Assembly (NCBI GenBank): GCA_903898755.1 | Contig: CAIUGT010000008.1 | Coordinates: 17,313-81,312, forward strand | Source of the DNA: an uncultured bacterium | GTDB taxonomy: Bacteria; Planctomycetota; Phycisphaerae; Phycisphaerales; SM1A02 | DNA length: 64,000 nt | Direction: 5' to 3' | Part shown: piece by piece, positions 17,893 to 26,252 of the stretch | Layout of the letters: each line of letters opens with the position of its first letter | How positions within the stretch are numbered: position 1 is the stretch's first letter | Translations under genes and position numbers: made by a program | The notes under the pieces: model-generated | What the model was told of the DNA's origin: nothing | The model's database searches: none | Seen by the model: the letters and a program-made list of their open reading frames with translations, nothing else

Positions 17893-18672
17893 GTGTTGAT
17901 CACGGTTCTTCTGGCAACTTACAATTGGCCGCAAGCACTTTCATTGAGTTTGCAGTCCTTGCGTACGCAGACTGATTTGGATTTTGAGATTGTCATCGTG
18001 GATGATGGCTCCAGTGAGGAGACTCGTCGCAATATCTCTGAATTTCAAAAAGATTTTCCAGTGCCGATCCACCATATTTGGCAGGAAGATCTAGGGTTTC
18101 GTAAAGGCCGAATTTTGAATCAAGGAATTGCCAAGGCACAAGGTGATTACCTTGTCTTTTTAGATGGCGATTGCATTGCGCAGCCTGATTTCATTGCGCA
18201 GCACCGTCACTTGGCGGCGCCGAAACACTTGGTAACGGGAAGTCGAATTTTGTGCGATCAAAAATTGACAAATACTTTGATTGCAACGGGCCAATGGCAA
18301 GGTTGGTCTATTTTGCGGGTTTTGCAATGGCGTCTTCACCGCAAGATCAACAAGTGTCTTCCTATTTTTATCAAAGTTCCCGACAATCTATGGCGTGTGT
18401 ATACAAAATTTGTATGGCGACGCATCAAAGGTTGCAACATGGCCTGTTGGAAAAGTGATGCGCTAGCCATTGGCGGTTTCGACGAGCAGTTGGTTGGATG
18501 GGGACATGAGGATGCTGACTTTGTGTTCCGTTTGCAAAAGCACCGAAACATTTTTAGAAAATCGGGTGCGTTTGCTACAGAAATATTACATTTGTGGCAC
18601 CCACAAGGCGATCGTGCGCAGGCCGAAAACAACGCAGCAGTCGTTCGAGCTAAGATTTTGGCCAAAGGCTGA
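17893..18672 (+). CDS. GT2 glycosyltransferase with galactosyltransferase-type C-terminal motif
   Basis: About 260 residues. The start is uncertain among TTG 17884, GTG 17893 and TTG 17896; I prefer GTG 17893 because AAGGA lies about ten bases upstream. The N-terminal GT-A domain has LLATYNWPQAL, IVIVDDGSSEET and YLVFLDGDC. The C-terminal part has GCNMACWKSDALAIGGFDE and GWGHEDADF, the PF02709-type acceptor-site motif in which the Glu-Asp pair is catalytic. The donor sugar cannot be read from sequence. It is divergent from the CDP-sugar operon. Confidence 0.8.
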   Translation: MLITVLLATYNWPQALSLSLQSLRTQTDLDFEIVIVDDGSSEETRRNISEFQKDFPVPIHHIWQEDLGFRKGRILNQGIAKAQGDYLVFLDGDCIAQPDFIAQHRHLAAPKHLVTGSRILCDQKLTNTLIATGQWQGWSILRVLQWRLHRKINKCLPIFIKVPDNLWRVYTKFVWRRIKGCNMACWKSDALAIGGFDEQLVGWGHEDADFVFRLQKHRNIFRKSGAFATEILHLWHPQGDRAQAENNAAVVRAKILAKG

Positions 18673-18764
18673 TATGCTGCCAAATCTCGAATTCTTTCAT
18701 ACATAACCAATTTAAAAGTATTTTGAAGCCCTGACGCAAACGTGTCTTCGAAACATCAATATTT

Positions 18765-19727
18765 ATGATTTATATTTTAGGAAATTATAGAAAAAATTCG
18801 AGATTGCTTTATTTTTTTGTAAATATCCTGCGTTTGGGTATTCCAGGTTTTTTATACCGAATGCGCCGAATGTGGTTGCTCAGTCGGTGCAAGGGCGAAG
18901 CTGCGCGGCGGTTGCAATTACGCGCGGATTACTACTGTAAGTTGGATCAATTGACTCAACTCAGTCCCTCCGCAAAACCATTTCGTTTTAGAATATTCAC
19001 CGAGCATTCTCGAAACTATCAATTCGATCTGGGTCAGTACATGCGATATTGGAAGAGGAATTACCCTATTCAGTACCGCTTTAATGATGACACGCATTTG
19101 GCTGAATTTCCAATATTTACGAAGGCAAGGGTGATTGAAGGGGATGTTCGAAATTTAGTGGTCATGAATATGGATAAGGTTCGGCACTTTGACTTTGTTC
19201 ATGATCGAACTCCATATCAATCTAAAAATAATCTGGCTGTGTGGCGCGGTCCGGCCTATCAGCCTTGGCGGGTTGAATTTTTAAATAGGTGGTTTGGTCA
19301 TCCAAGGTGTGATATTGGCCGCACTGATAAAAATTTAGATGGGATTCATCAGCGTAAACAGTGGCTCACAGTCGCGGATCAATTAAAAAGCAAGTTTGTT
19401 GTTTCGATTGAAGGTGGTGATGTCGCCACAAATCTCAAATGGATCATGTCGTCTAATTCATTGTGTTTTATGACGCGTCCAACCAAGGAGACTTGGTTTA
19501 TGGAGGGGCTACTGAAGCCGAATTATCACTATGTGATGCTGAAAAATGACTACTCGGATTTGCTTGAAAAGATGGATTATTACTTGGCGCATGAAGACGA
19601 GGCGTTGGCAATTATTGATAACGCGCATAAGTGGGTGGCTCAGTTTCAAAACCCGCGTGATGAGGAAATAGTTTCGCTGCTGGTGTTGCAAAAATATTTC
19701 CAAATGACCGGCAGTCTTAAAACATAA
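18765..19727 (+). CDS. GT90 (CAP10-like) LPS glycosyltransferase
   Basis: 320 residues with the GT90 hallmarks: LAVWRGPAYQPWRVEF around residue 160, then FVVSIEGGDVATNLKWIM and CFMTRPTKETWFMEGLL with the conserved Glu-Gly and Trp/Glu residues. Bacterial GT90 proteins such as LpsA add xylose or glucose-type sugars to LPS. The gene is visibly richer in A+T than the flanking operon and the 92 bp before it are very A+T-rich, consistent with recent acquisition. No clear ribosome binding site precedes the ATG. Confidence 0.82.
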   Translation: MIYILGNYRKNSRLLYFFVNILRLGIPGFLYRMRRMWLLSRCKGEAARRLQLRADYYCKLDQLTQLSPSAKPFRFRIFTEHSRNYQFDLGQYMRYWKRNYPIQYRFNDDTHLAEFPIFTKARVIEGDVRNLVVMNMDKVRHFDFVHDRTPYQSKNNLAVWRGPAYQPWRVEFLNRWFGHPRCDIGRTDKNLDGIHQRKQWLTVADQLKSKFVVSIEGGDVATNLKWIMSSNSLCFMTRPTKETWFMEGLLKPNYHYVMLKNDYSDLLEKMDYYLAHEDEALAIIDNAHKWVAQFQNPRDEEIVSLLVLQKYFQMTGSLKT

Positions 19728-19730
19728 AAA

Positions 19731-19757
19731 AATCAGCCACCCCAAAGGTGGCTGATT
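19731..19757 (-). terminator. intrinsic terminator of the H-NS-like gene
   Basis: A perfect 11-bp inverted repeat (AATCAGCCACC and GGTGGCTGATT) with a 5-base loop lies between the convergent genes. On the minus strand it is followed directly by a run of T, the complement of the A run at 19726-19732. This is the arrangement of a Rho-independent terminator for the H-NS-like gene. On the plus strand the hairpin has no U run, so it would stop the GT90 transcript less well. Confidence 0.85.
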
Positions 19758-19778
19758 ATGTAAACATTATTTCGTTTT

Positions 19779-20171
19779 TTACTTGATCAAAAACGAATCG
19801 CGCTTCTTGCCAGCTTTGATCTCGTCGGCCATCCAACGTGGAGTCTTGCCACGACCTGACCAGGTCGCTCCGCTCTTGGCATGCTTGTACTTTGGCTTCA
19901 CAACGCTTCGCTTGTCTTTGCCCGCGCTCTTTGCTGGGGTCTTTGCAGCCTTTGTCTTGCCTGCTGCAGCCTTGCTGTCGCTTATGGACTTGCGGGCGCT
20001 TGCATAGGCCGCAACACCAGCCGCGCCTAAATCATGCAGGCTGAGTTGGTATTCCGCCATTTTGCTTTGGATTGCCTTCTTCACATGGGCAATTTCTTCC
20101 TTGCGAATCTTGTTGGCGGTGGCTGTCATTTGCGCGATGTCATTCATGAGTTGTTTGTAGGATTTTTTCAT
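19779..20171 (-). CDS. H-NS histone family DNA-binding protein
   Basis: 130 residues from ATG 20171; an in-frame TTG nine bases upstream is less likely. The N-terminal 45 residues form a charged coiled-coil-like helix suited to dimerisation. A long Lys/Ala/Ser linker follows (AAAGKTKAAKTPAKSAGK). The C-terminus is the H-NS DNA-binding motif: KYKHAKSGATWSGRGKTPRW, ending in KRDSFLIK. This motif is characteristic of the proteobacterial H-NS/BpH3 family, which silences A+T-rich, often foreign DNA. Its position beside an A+T-rich polysaccharide locus fits that role. It has its own strong promoter and terminator. Confidence 0.85.
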   Translation of the reverse strand: MKKSYKQLMNDIAQMTATANKIRKEEIAHVKKAIQSKMAEYQLSLHDLGAAGVAAYASARKSISDSKAAAGKTKAAKTPAKSAGKDKRSVVKPKYKHAKSGATWSGRGKTPRWMADEIKAGKKRDSFLIK

Positions 20172-20179
20172 AGGGATCA

Positions 20180-20208
20180 AATATAGTGATGGTATAAGAC
20201 TATGTCAA
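20180..20208 (-). promoter_or_regulatory. near-consensus sigma70-type promoter of the H-NS-like gene
   Basis: On the minus strand TTGACA (20208-20203) is separated by exactly 17 bases from TATATT (20185-20180). The ATG at 20171 begins only 8 bases beyond the -10 element. A transcript starting at the usual distance would carry almost no leader, which agrees with the lack of any Shine-Dalgarno sequence. This is a prediction from spacing; no start site is measured. Confidence 0.6.
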
Positions 20209-20323
20209 CTATTCTGCCAATATTTTTTTGAATACTGTATTTCGGAATATTGTGGGGTATTCATTCCTCAAGTGTTTATAACACTAAGCGAATTGTTCCT
20301 GCATTGACTAGGATGAAACAATA

Positions 20324-21277
20324 ATGCTGCATGTAAGCCTTCTTCTTGGAGCACTTCTTATATTTCAAGTTCCTGTTTCATCGGGATTTGTGGAAGAATC
20401 AGCCACTCTGACTACGCCATCGGGTGTAATACATGGAACAATTGATCTACCAAGCGGCACTGGACCCTTTCCGGTTGTCCTGATGATTGCGGGCTCTGGT
20501 CCCACTGACCGCGATGGCAATAGCGCCATGCTTGCGGGCAAGAATAATTCCCTGAAAATGCTGGCCCAGTCTTTGGCCACCGCCAATATCGCATCGTTGC
20601 GTTTTGATAAGCGGGGCATTGCCGCGAGCGCCGCCGCAGGTCCCAAAGAAGCGGATCTTCGATTTGAAAACTATGTTGATGATGCCGCAGCATGGGTGGA
20701 GCAACTTCGACATGACAAACGTTTTTCAACTGTCACCATCATTGGTCATAGCGAAGGTGCGCTCATTGGCGCGATTGCGACAGCGCGAATGCATCCAAAC
20801 GCGTTCATTTCTGTTGCAGGAGTTGGGCGCTCCGCTGGCTTGGTTCTTCGTGAGCAAATGAATGGCAAGTTGCCTGCGCCACTCTTTCAAGCCAACGAAA
20901 AGATTTTGCGTGAGTTGGAAGCGGGTCGAACCACGGAAGACGTGCCTCCCGCTCTGAAATCGTTGTACCGCTCATCTGTGCAGCCATATTTAATTTCTTG
21001 GTTTAAATATAATCCCTCAGAAATCGTGGCGTCTATCAAGGAGCCCATATTGATTTGCCAAGGCACCACTGATATTCAAGTTGCGGTTGAAGAGGCAGAG
21101 GCGCTGAAGAAAAACGCTTCGGCCGCCAAATTAGTCATCATTGAGGGCATGAATCACGTTCTTAAATCCGTTCCTGCTGACCCAGTGAAGCAGACTTCGT
21201 CATATACCGACCCAGCTTTACCGATTAACGCCGAGTTGATGAAAAACATCATCGAGTTCGTGCCGCGCGCGAAGTGA
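20324..21277 (+). CDS. exported alpha/beta hydrolase (serine hydrolase)
   Basis: 317 residues. A hydrophobic N-terminus of about 20 residues looks like a signal peptide. The alpha/beta-hydrolase core is complete: MIAGSGPTDRDGN forms the oxyanion region, RFDKRGIA follows, the nucleophile Ser lies in GHSEG at about residue 143, an Asp lies in CQGTTDIQV, and the His in EGMNHVLK. The layout resembles S9-like esterases/peptidases. The substrate is unknown. The 3' end overlaps the convergent Tag gene by 29 bp. Confidence 0.75.
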   Translation: MLHVSLLLGALLIFQVPVSSGFVEESATLTTPSGVIHGTIDLPSGTGPFPVVLMIAGSGPTDRDGNSAMLAGKNNSLKMLAQSLATANIASLRFDKRGIAASAAAGPKEADLRFENYVDDAAAWVEQLRHDKRFSTVTIIGHSEGALIGAIATARMHPNAFISVAGVGRSAGLVLREQMNGKLPAPLFQANEKILRELEAGRTTEDVPPALKSLYRSSVQPYLISWFKYNPSEIVASIKEPILICQGTTDIQVAVEEAEALKKNASAAKLVIIEGMNHVLKSVPADPVKQTSSYTDPALPINAELMKNIIEFVPRAK

Positions 21278-21866
21278 ATTGCACGCTTAATTTTTTTACC
21301 GCGGCATGTCGCGGGCACGAGACCAAATGGTCATTTGTCATGCCCACGGCTTGCATGAACGCATAGCAAATGGTCGGTCCGCAAAATTTGAATCCTGCTT
21401 TTTTGAGCGCCTTCGCCATGGCGCGGCTCTCTTCTGTTTCAGTTGGAATATCCTGCTTCTGTTTGAATCTATTTTGTTTGGTGCGATGGCTTGTGTGTTG
21501 CCACAGAAAATCTCGGAATGAGCCTTGGCCGCCCTCCATAATCTTTAGCCACGCCTTGGCATTGCCAATTGAGCTTTGAATTTTACTTTTACTGCGAATA
21601 ATTCCTGCATTTCCAAGCAACCGTTTGACATCGCGCGCATCAAACTTGGCAATACGATTCGGATGAAAGTTGTGAAACGCTTTGCGAAACGCCTCGCGCT
21701 TTTTCAAGATGGTGATCCAAGACAGTCCGGCTTGGAATCCATCGAGAACCAGTTTTTCAAATAACGCGCGGTCGTCAAGTTCAGGCACGCCCCATTCCTT
21801 GTCGTGATATGCGACATATGTTGGATCAACTCCACACCACCAACATCGTTGCTTGAATTGCGCCAT
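21249..21866 (-). CDS. tag: DNA-3-methyladenine glycosylase I
   Basis: 205 residues. It removes 3-methyladenine from alkylated DNA. The zinc ligands of Tag are present: an N-terminal Cys in RCWWCG, the His of YHDKEWG, and the C-terminal DHLVSCPRH (His and Cys). The LDGFQAGLSW segment carries Asp where E. coli Tag has the base-recognising Glu. I believe this variant is common in the family, so activity is not in doubt from this alone. Monocistronic, with a 107-bp gap to the pullulanase end. Confidence 0.9.
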   Translation of the reverse strand: MAQFKQRCWWCGVDPTYVAYHDKEWGVPELDDRALFEKLVLDGFQAGLSWITILKKREAFRKAFHNFHPNRIAKFDARDVKRLLGNAGIIRSKSKIQSSIGNAKAWLKIMEGGQGSFRDFLWQHTSHRTKQNRFKQKQDIPTETEESRAMAKALKKAGFKFCGPTICYAFMQAVGMTNDHLVSCPRHAAVKKLSVQFTSRAARTR

Positions 21867-21973
21867 GAAATGCTCCGTTTCATTGAAATGATATTTTGGT
21901 GGTATGAGTTTCTACTCAAGATTGAATTTGTATGCTTGAAATCCTGCGCACCGAATTTGCGCTCACTTGAAAT

Positions 21974-24622
21974 TTATTGCGTGTGCGCCACAATCATTGA
22001 ATAGGGCGGCATTTCAAATTTGCCACTGGTTGTGCGCAATGTTTCTACGCCCGCATGTGTTGAATCAACAACGATTGCCCATGTTCCTGCAGGAAGATTC
22101 ACGGATTGAACCTTGGGCTCTCCGTTGTAGGCAACAAAAATACTATTCCATGTGTCGCCTGCTTCTGCGCCGTTGATTAAGAATGAAATTAAGCCCGCGT
22201 TGTCAAGAAACGTGATCGATTTGCGTATCAGGGCATCGTCGCTCATGCGAAATGCCACGTGGGCTTTGCGAAGAGCGATTAATCCACGGACATATTCAAA
22301 CACGTCGCGATATTGCGCCTTTCTATTCCAGTCCAAGGCGTTGACTTCATCGCCAGAGTTGTAGGAATTATTGTTTCCGTTTTTGCTGCGGCAGAAATCA
22401 CTGCCTTCATCAAGGAATGCAATTCCTTGGCTGGTCAACACAATGCCGAGTGAAAGTTGTTGCATCGCGCGCCGCGTGGGCTCGCTTTCCTTGGGGGCAA
22501 CCTTGAGCAACTTGTCCCACAGAGTCAGATTGTCATGGGCGGAAACATAGTTCACGGTTTCAGTGGGTTCGCTGGTGAAGTCATCAATGGCGCCAACAAC
22601 CCCACGCTGAATGGCTGCTTTGTCTCCACCAGGTCCTGTTGCAAAGCCAATGGAATTGCCGTCTAAATCACCGCGAATGGCGTTTCGAATATTGTCATTG
22701 AATACCGCCATGTGCATTCCTTTTTGCGCGCCCTTGCCAAAGTATGTTTCGCCACCACCCGTCCAGGGTTCTCCATACAACATGATGTCGGGTTTCATGG
22801 CGACCAGGCGATCGCAAATGGCGCGCACTGTTTGAGGGTGGGTCGTGCCTAACAAATCAAAACGAAATCCATCTACTTTGAAATGACTTTGCCAATACGC
22901 AAGGCTGTCCACGATGTACTTGCGCATCATTGGGCGCTCGTCCGCAATCGCATTACCAACGCCAGTGTCATTGATCAATCGGCCATCATCGCTCACACGA
23001 TGAAAGTAGTAGGGCACTGTTTGATCAAACGGAGATGTCGCGCCAGTGCTCGAAGTATGGTTGTAGACCACGTCAAGGATGACTCGAATCTGATTGGCGT
23101 GCAATTCTTGAATCATGCGCTTGACGTCGCGTATGGGTTGCAACGGATCGCTGGCATTGCTTGCGTAGTTTGATTCAACAACATTGAAGAACGCGGTCCA
23201 GTAGCCCCAGTTGTATTCCTTGGCGCCGGCCGTGAAATCTTCAATTGGAAGTAGATGCACAGCGGTCACGCCAAGGTCTTGCAAGTGCGAAAGGCCGCTG
23301 CTGACTCCCTTGTTTTTGGCTGTATTTGCATGGGTAATCCCCAAATACGTTCCGCGTATTTCTGATGGGCAACTTGTATCAGCCACGGAAAAGTCACGCA
23401 CGTGCACTTCATAAATAATTTCGTCCGTTGGTTGTTTCAGCAACGGCGCAGTAGTGGTATCCCAATCTTTGGGACTGAGTCGATTGACATCCGCTACGAC
23501 AGAAAATGCGCCATCAGCCGTGGCCGCGAAGGTGTGAATGTCTGGAACTTCACGTCGCTCTCCATAACTATCAAATTGATATCGATACAACTTGCCTTGA
23601 AGATCTCCAGGAACTTCCACACTCCATAACCCTTTCTCGCCTTGCTTCATTGCCAACTCTCGCGCCGATTTTGTTGAATCAATGCTGTCGTAGAAAAGAA
23701 GTTGCACGCCATGGCTGACGGGCGACCACGTTTGGAAAACAGTTTTTTCTGGCGTACAGATGGCGCCCAATGTGGCTTGGAGCGGGGTGAAGCGCTCTTG
23801 ATCAAGAATATTGCGAGCGTAGATTGTGTTTGTTTGAGTGCCAGGAATTTCCAGCTGCAGCGAGGCGATGTTGGCGTCTGCGACTGGCTTCGTAAGTTGA
23901 ATGGCGTACATGGCTCGCGAAGACAGTGATTTTTGAATTTGCACAAATGCCTTTATTTTGTGCTTGATTTCAACATTTCCACGTTGCGTCACCTGCGCCT
24001 TCTGGATCTGCTCCTTGGTCAGTGGGGCGGTGGTTGCCAGAGTGATCTCATTGTCCTTGTCTAGAAACGCGGCGAGCACGCGTACTGAAAGATCGATCTC
24101 GTTTGGATTTGTATACACGCGTTCATCGCCAGCCACCAGCCAAATTTCCTGCGCGTCGCCTGTGTCGAACGTGATGGTGCGGTCGTGATCAATGTCCTTC
24201 TGTTCCCAATCGCCAAGACGAATAACAAACCCCGCGCTCTTGGGTTTTTCCTTGAACGGAATAACCGCGTAGTGGCCAAACGTGTCTTTGCCCGTGAATG
24301 AAAATGCAGCGCCTTCGCCACCCTCTGGCCAGCACCACGCGTTCCATCGATCATAATTTTTGTCAGCGCGCGCGTAATGCACAACCAGTAGGGCTTTCGC
24401 GGTGGCGTTCTTTGCCTTGAGTGATTGCGCGATACGCGGAGATGGAGTTACTTGCGCGGACTGCGCGGCTTTACTTGCTTTGTTGTTGAGCGCGCCGGCG
24501 TCGTAGGCGCTTGCGACATTGCCCACAAACAAAGCCGTTACGCAACAAATAAATGCGCGCACAACATTGCCATTGCGTGACAAGCGTCCGTTGAATATGC
24601 CGAAAGTTATTGTAGATTTCAC
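21974..24622 (-). CDS. exported pullulanase-type GH13 debranching enzyme
   Basis: 882 residues from a GTG start, with an N-terminal signal-peptide-like stretch ending near ASAYDAG. An N-terminal CBM41-type domain (YDRWNAWCWPEGGEG) binds alpha-glucan. A CBM48-like beta domain and the GH13 barrel follow. Barrel regions visible are DVVYNH (about residue 517), GFRFDLLG with the nucleophile Asp (about 589), YGEPW with the acid/base Glu (about 618) and YVSAHDN. The type I pullulanase motif is present as YNWGYW. It hydrolyses alpha-1,6 links in pullulan or branched starch outside the cytoplasm. It may act together with the alpha-amylase at 45562-48228. Confidence 0.88.
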   Translation of the reverse strand: MKSTITFGIFNGRLSRNGNVVRAFICCVTALFVGNVASAYDAGALNNKASKAAQSAQVTPSPRIAQSLKAKNATAKALLVVHYARADKNYDRWNAWCWPEGGEGAAFSFTGKDTFGHYAVIPFKEKPKSAGFVIRLGDWEQKDIDHDRTITFDTGDAQEIWLVAGDERVYTNPNEIDLSVRVLAAFLDKDNEITLATTAPLTKEQIQKAQVTQRGNVEIKHKIKAFVQIQKSLSSRAMYAIQLTKPVADANIASLQLEIPGTQTNTIYARNILDQERFTPLQATLGAICTPEKTVFQTWSPVSHGVQLLFYDSIDSTKSARELAMKQGEKGLWSVEVPGDLQGKLYRYQFDSYGERREVPDIHTFAATADGAFSVVADVNRLSPKDWDTTTAPLLKQPTDEIIYEVHVRDFSVADTSCPSEIRGTYLGITHANTAKNKGVSSGLSHLQDLGVTAVHLLPIEDFTAGAKEYNWGYWTAFFNVVESNYASNASDPLQPIRDVKRMIQELHANQIRVILDVVYNHTSSTGATSPFDQTVPYYFHRVSDDGRLINDTGVGNAIADERPMMRKYIVDSLAYWQSHFKVDGFRFDLLGTTHPQTVRAICDRLVAMKPDIMLYGEPWTGGGETYFGKGAQKGMHMAVFNDNIRNAIRGDLDGNSIGFATGPGGDKAAIQRGVVGAIDDFTSEPTETVNYVSAHDNLTLWDKLLKVAPKESEPTRRAMQQLSLGIVLTSQGIAFLDEGSDFCRSKNGNNNSYNSGDEVNALDWNRKAQYRDVFEYVRGLIALRKAHVAFRMSDDALIRKSITFLDNAGLISFLINGAEAGDTWNSIFVAYNGEPKVQSVNLPAGTWAIVVDSTHAGVETLRTTSGKFEMPPYSMIVAHTQ

Positions 24623-24684
24623 CCTTCTACGTTACGAGAGACGGCAAATGAACTCAACCGAGCCACGCACAGACGGCGCCCGAA

Positions 24685-25182
24685 TTAAGAGCGGGAGCGT
24701 TTTGCCGCGCGGAAACTTTCACGCTTTGAAACGGTTGGGCGCGTTCCAGATGGAACAGGTCTGTGGCCAAGTTCTTGATACGCCACGCGAAATGGTTCAA
24801 GCGTGGTTTTGTCTAGGAAGACATCCAAGTGCTTTTGCACATCGACCAACTCTTGATGCATGGCGCAAGGAGCTCCAGCGCCGCAGATACCGCCACCAAA
24901 CGGACAGTTCGTGCTGGGATCATTTCGCTCGAATAATTCAAAAATATCTCGAAGCGCAATTTGCTTGGGTGGCCGCGCAAGGGCATACCCGCCACCAGGT
25001 CCACGTGATCCATCAACAATGCCAGCCTTGGAAAGCACGGAAAGAATTTTCGCAACCGAAGGAGGTTGTAAACCACGAGCTTCGGCAATTTCCGCGGCGT
25101 TGAGCCGAGTCTTGCCGCCGTCAAAAACTTCAGCCAGACGACTGGCACAACCTATGGCGCATTCTGTTTGTTTTCCGTACAC
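24685..25182 (-). CDS. Rrf2 family transcriptional regulator with three-cysteine cluster motif
   Basis: 165 residues from GTG 25182. I chose this start because AGGAG lies five bases upstream and the protein then begins VYGKQTECAIG, the usual N-terminal position. The winged helix includes AAEIAEARGLQPPSVAKIL and GIVDGSRGPGGGYALARP. The effector region CPFGGGICGAGAPCAMH holds three cysteines, as in IscR and NsrR, where they bind an Fe-S cluster. It may therefore sense NO, iron-sulfur status or oxidants. The ChaN-like lipoprotein is divergent, and the rhodanese/persulfide genes lie nearby and are possible targets. Confidence 0.85.
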   Translation of the reverse strand: MYGKQTECAIGCASRLAEVFDGGKTRLNAAEIAEARGLQPPSVAKILSVLSKAGIVDGSRGPGGGYALARPPKQIALRDIFELFERNDPSTNCPFGGGICGAGAPCAMHQELVDVQKHLDVFLDKTTLEPFRVAYQELGHRPVPSGTRPTVSKRESFRAAKRSRS

Positions 25183-25197
25183 GTGATCTCCTAGGTG

Positions 25198-25222
25198 AAT
25201 ACTATACAAACCGCTCTGTATT
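25198..25222. promoter_or_regulatory. candidate Rrf2 operator (25-bp inverted repeat)
   Basis: AATAC and GTATT are arranged as an inverted repeat spanning 25 bp between the Rrf2 gene and the divergent ChaN-like gene. The 25-bp span equals that of IscR type 1 sites, which also end in ATA/TAT, but only the outer five bases of each arm are symmetrical. This is a weak candidate for autoregulation. Confidence 0.25.
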
Positions 25223-25272
25223 TCGTGAGCATGACGTGTGCTAGTCCCTGTATTCAAATGAAATGATCATTG

Positions 25273-26244
25273 ATGACAATAATTCAAACAGCTTGCAGAT
25301 TTGCAGCATTTTTCATTTTTTCAATAGTGTTGTCCGCGTGCGTTTCCGCCGTCGCCGTGGAAAAGCCAGCCGTGCGAGTGGAGGTGCGGCAGGACAATAC
25401 GTGCGTGTTTCTTGGTGACGGCACGCCCACAACATGGGGTGCAATGGTTGGCGCGCTTGCCCATTGCGACGTTGTGTTTATTGGCGAAACGCATGACGAC
25501 GCATATGGTCATGCGTTAGAGGCGCAACTTGTTGGGGAGTTGATTGACGGTTGGCATGGAGGCGCGCTGAGCATTGAAATGTTGGAGCGCGACGAGCAGA
25601 AGGCTGCTGATCAATGGCTTGCGGGTGAAATCGATTCGCCTCAACTGGCCGATCAAACAAAAAGCGCAAGCTGGGCTGGGAAAAACTCTTGGGTGGAGTG
25701 GTATCAGCCAGTGTTGGACGCGGCGAAAGTGAACGGCGGTGTTGTGATTGCGGCCAACGCGCCGCGCAAATATGTGCGCATGGTTTCCAAGGATGGAATG
25801 AAGGCTTTGCCGCCCGTCACCAGCGAGGAACGCGCGTTGTTTGACACGCCGTCGGTGAAGCACCCTGAATACCGCGAGGATTTACGCGCGATCATGGTTG
25901 AAATGCGCCAAGAGGATGGGCAACCCACACCAATTGTTTCCGACGAGGACTTGGATGGGTTTCTTGCGTCGCAATTAATGTGGGACGCAACCATGGCGCG
26001 GTCTGTCGCGAGGGCGCGCGAGAAATTTCACGTGGTGCACATGGCGGGTTGTTTTCATATCGATCGCAGCGGCGCCACAGTGGGGGAGTTCAGGGCGCTT
26101 AGACCCAGCGACACGGTTGCAACTGTCTCGTTGGTTGCAAGCGATATGTGTGAATTTGATTTTCAGAAAGACAAGTCGCGCGCGACATTTGTGGTGTACA
26201 CCAAGAGTGCGCACCAACATGATTCGGCAAGTCCGTCCAAGTGA
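25273..26244 (+). CDS. ChaN-like (PF04187) iron/heme-related lipoprotein
   Basis: 323 residues from ATG 25273. The signal peptide ends in a classical lipobox, LSAC, so it is a lipoprotein. The domain has the ChaN core: DVVFIGETHDDAYGHALE near residue 75, LSIEMLERDEQ, NSWVEWYQPVLDAAK and NAPRKYVR, and a late HMAGCFHID. In Campylobacter ChaN the protein binds heme at the cell surface. Whether this one binds heme is not shown. It is divergent from an Fe-S-type Rrf2 regulator, so control by iron or redox state is plausible. Confidence 0.75.
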   Translation: MTIIQTACRFAAFFIFSIVLSACVSAVAVEKPAVRVEVRQDNTCVFLGDGTPTTWGAMVGALAHCDVVFIGETHDDAYGHALEAQLVGELIDGWHGGALSIEMLERDEQKAADQWLAGEIDSPQLADQTKSASWAGKNSWVEWYQPVLDAAKVNGGVVIAANAPRKYVRMVSKDGMKALPPVTSEERALFDTPSVKHPEYREDLRAIMVEMRQEDGQPTPIVSDEDLDGFLASQLMWDATMARSVARAREKFHVVHMAGCFHIDRSGATVGEFRALRPSDTVATVSLVASDMCEFDFQKDKSRATFVVYTKSAHQHDSASPSK

Positions 26245-26252
26245 ATTGGTGT

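Noticed and set aside
23647..24384. Minus-strand alternative frames within the pullulanase gene
   Set aside because: The pullulanase frame has all GH13 motifs; the alternatives are shadows.
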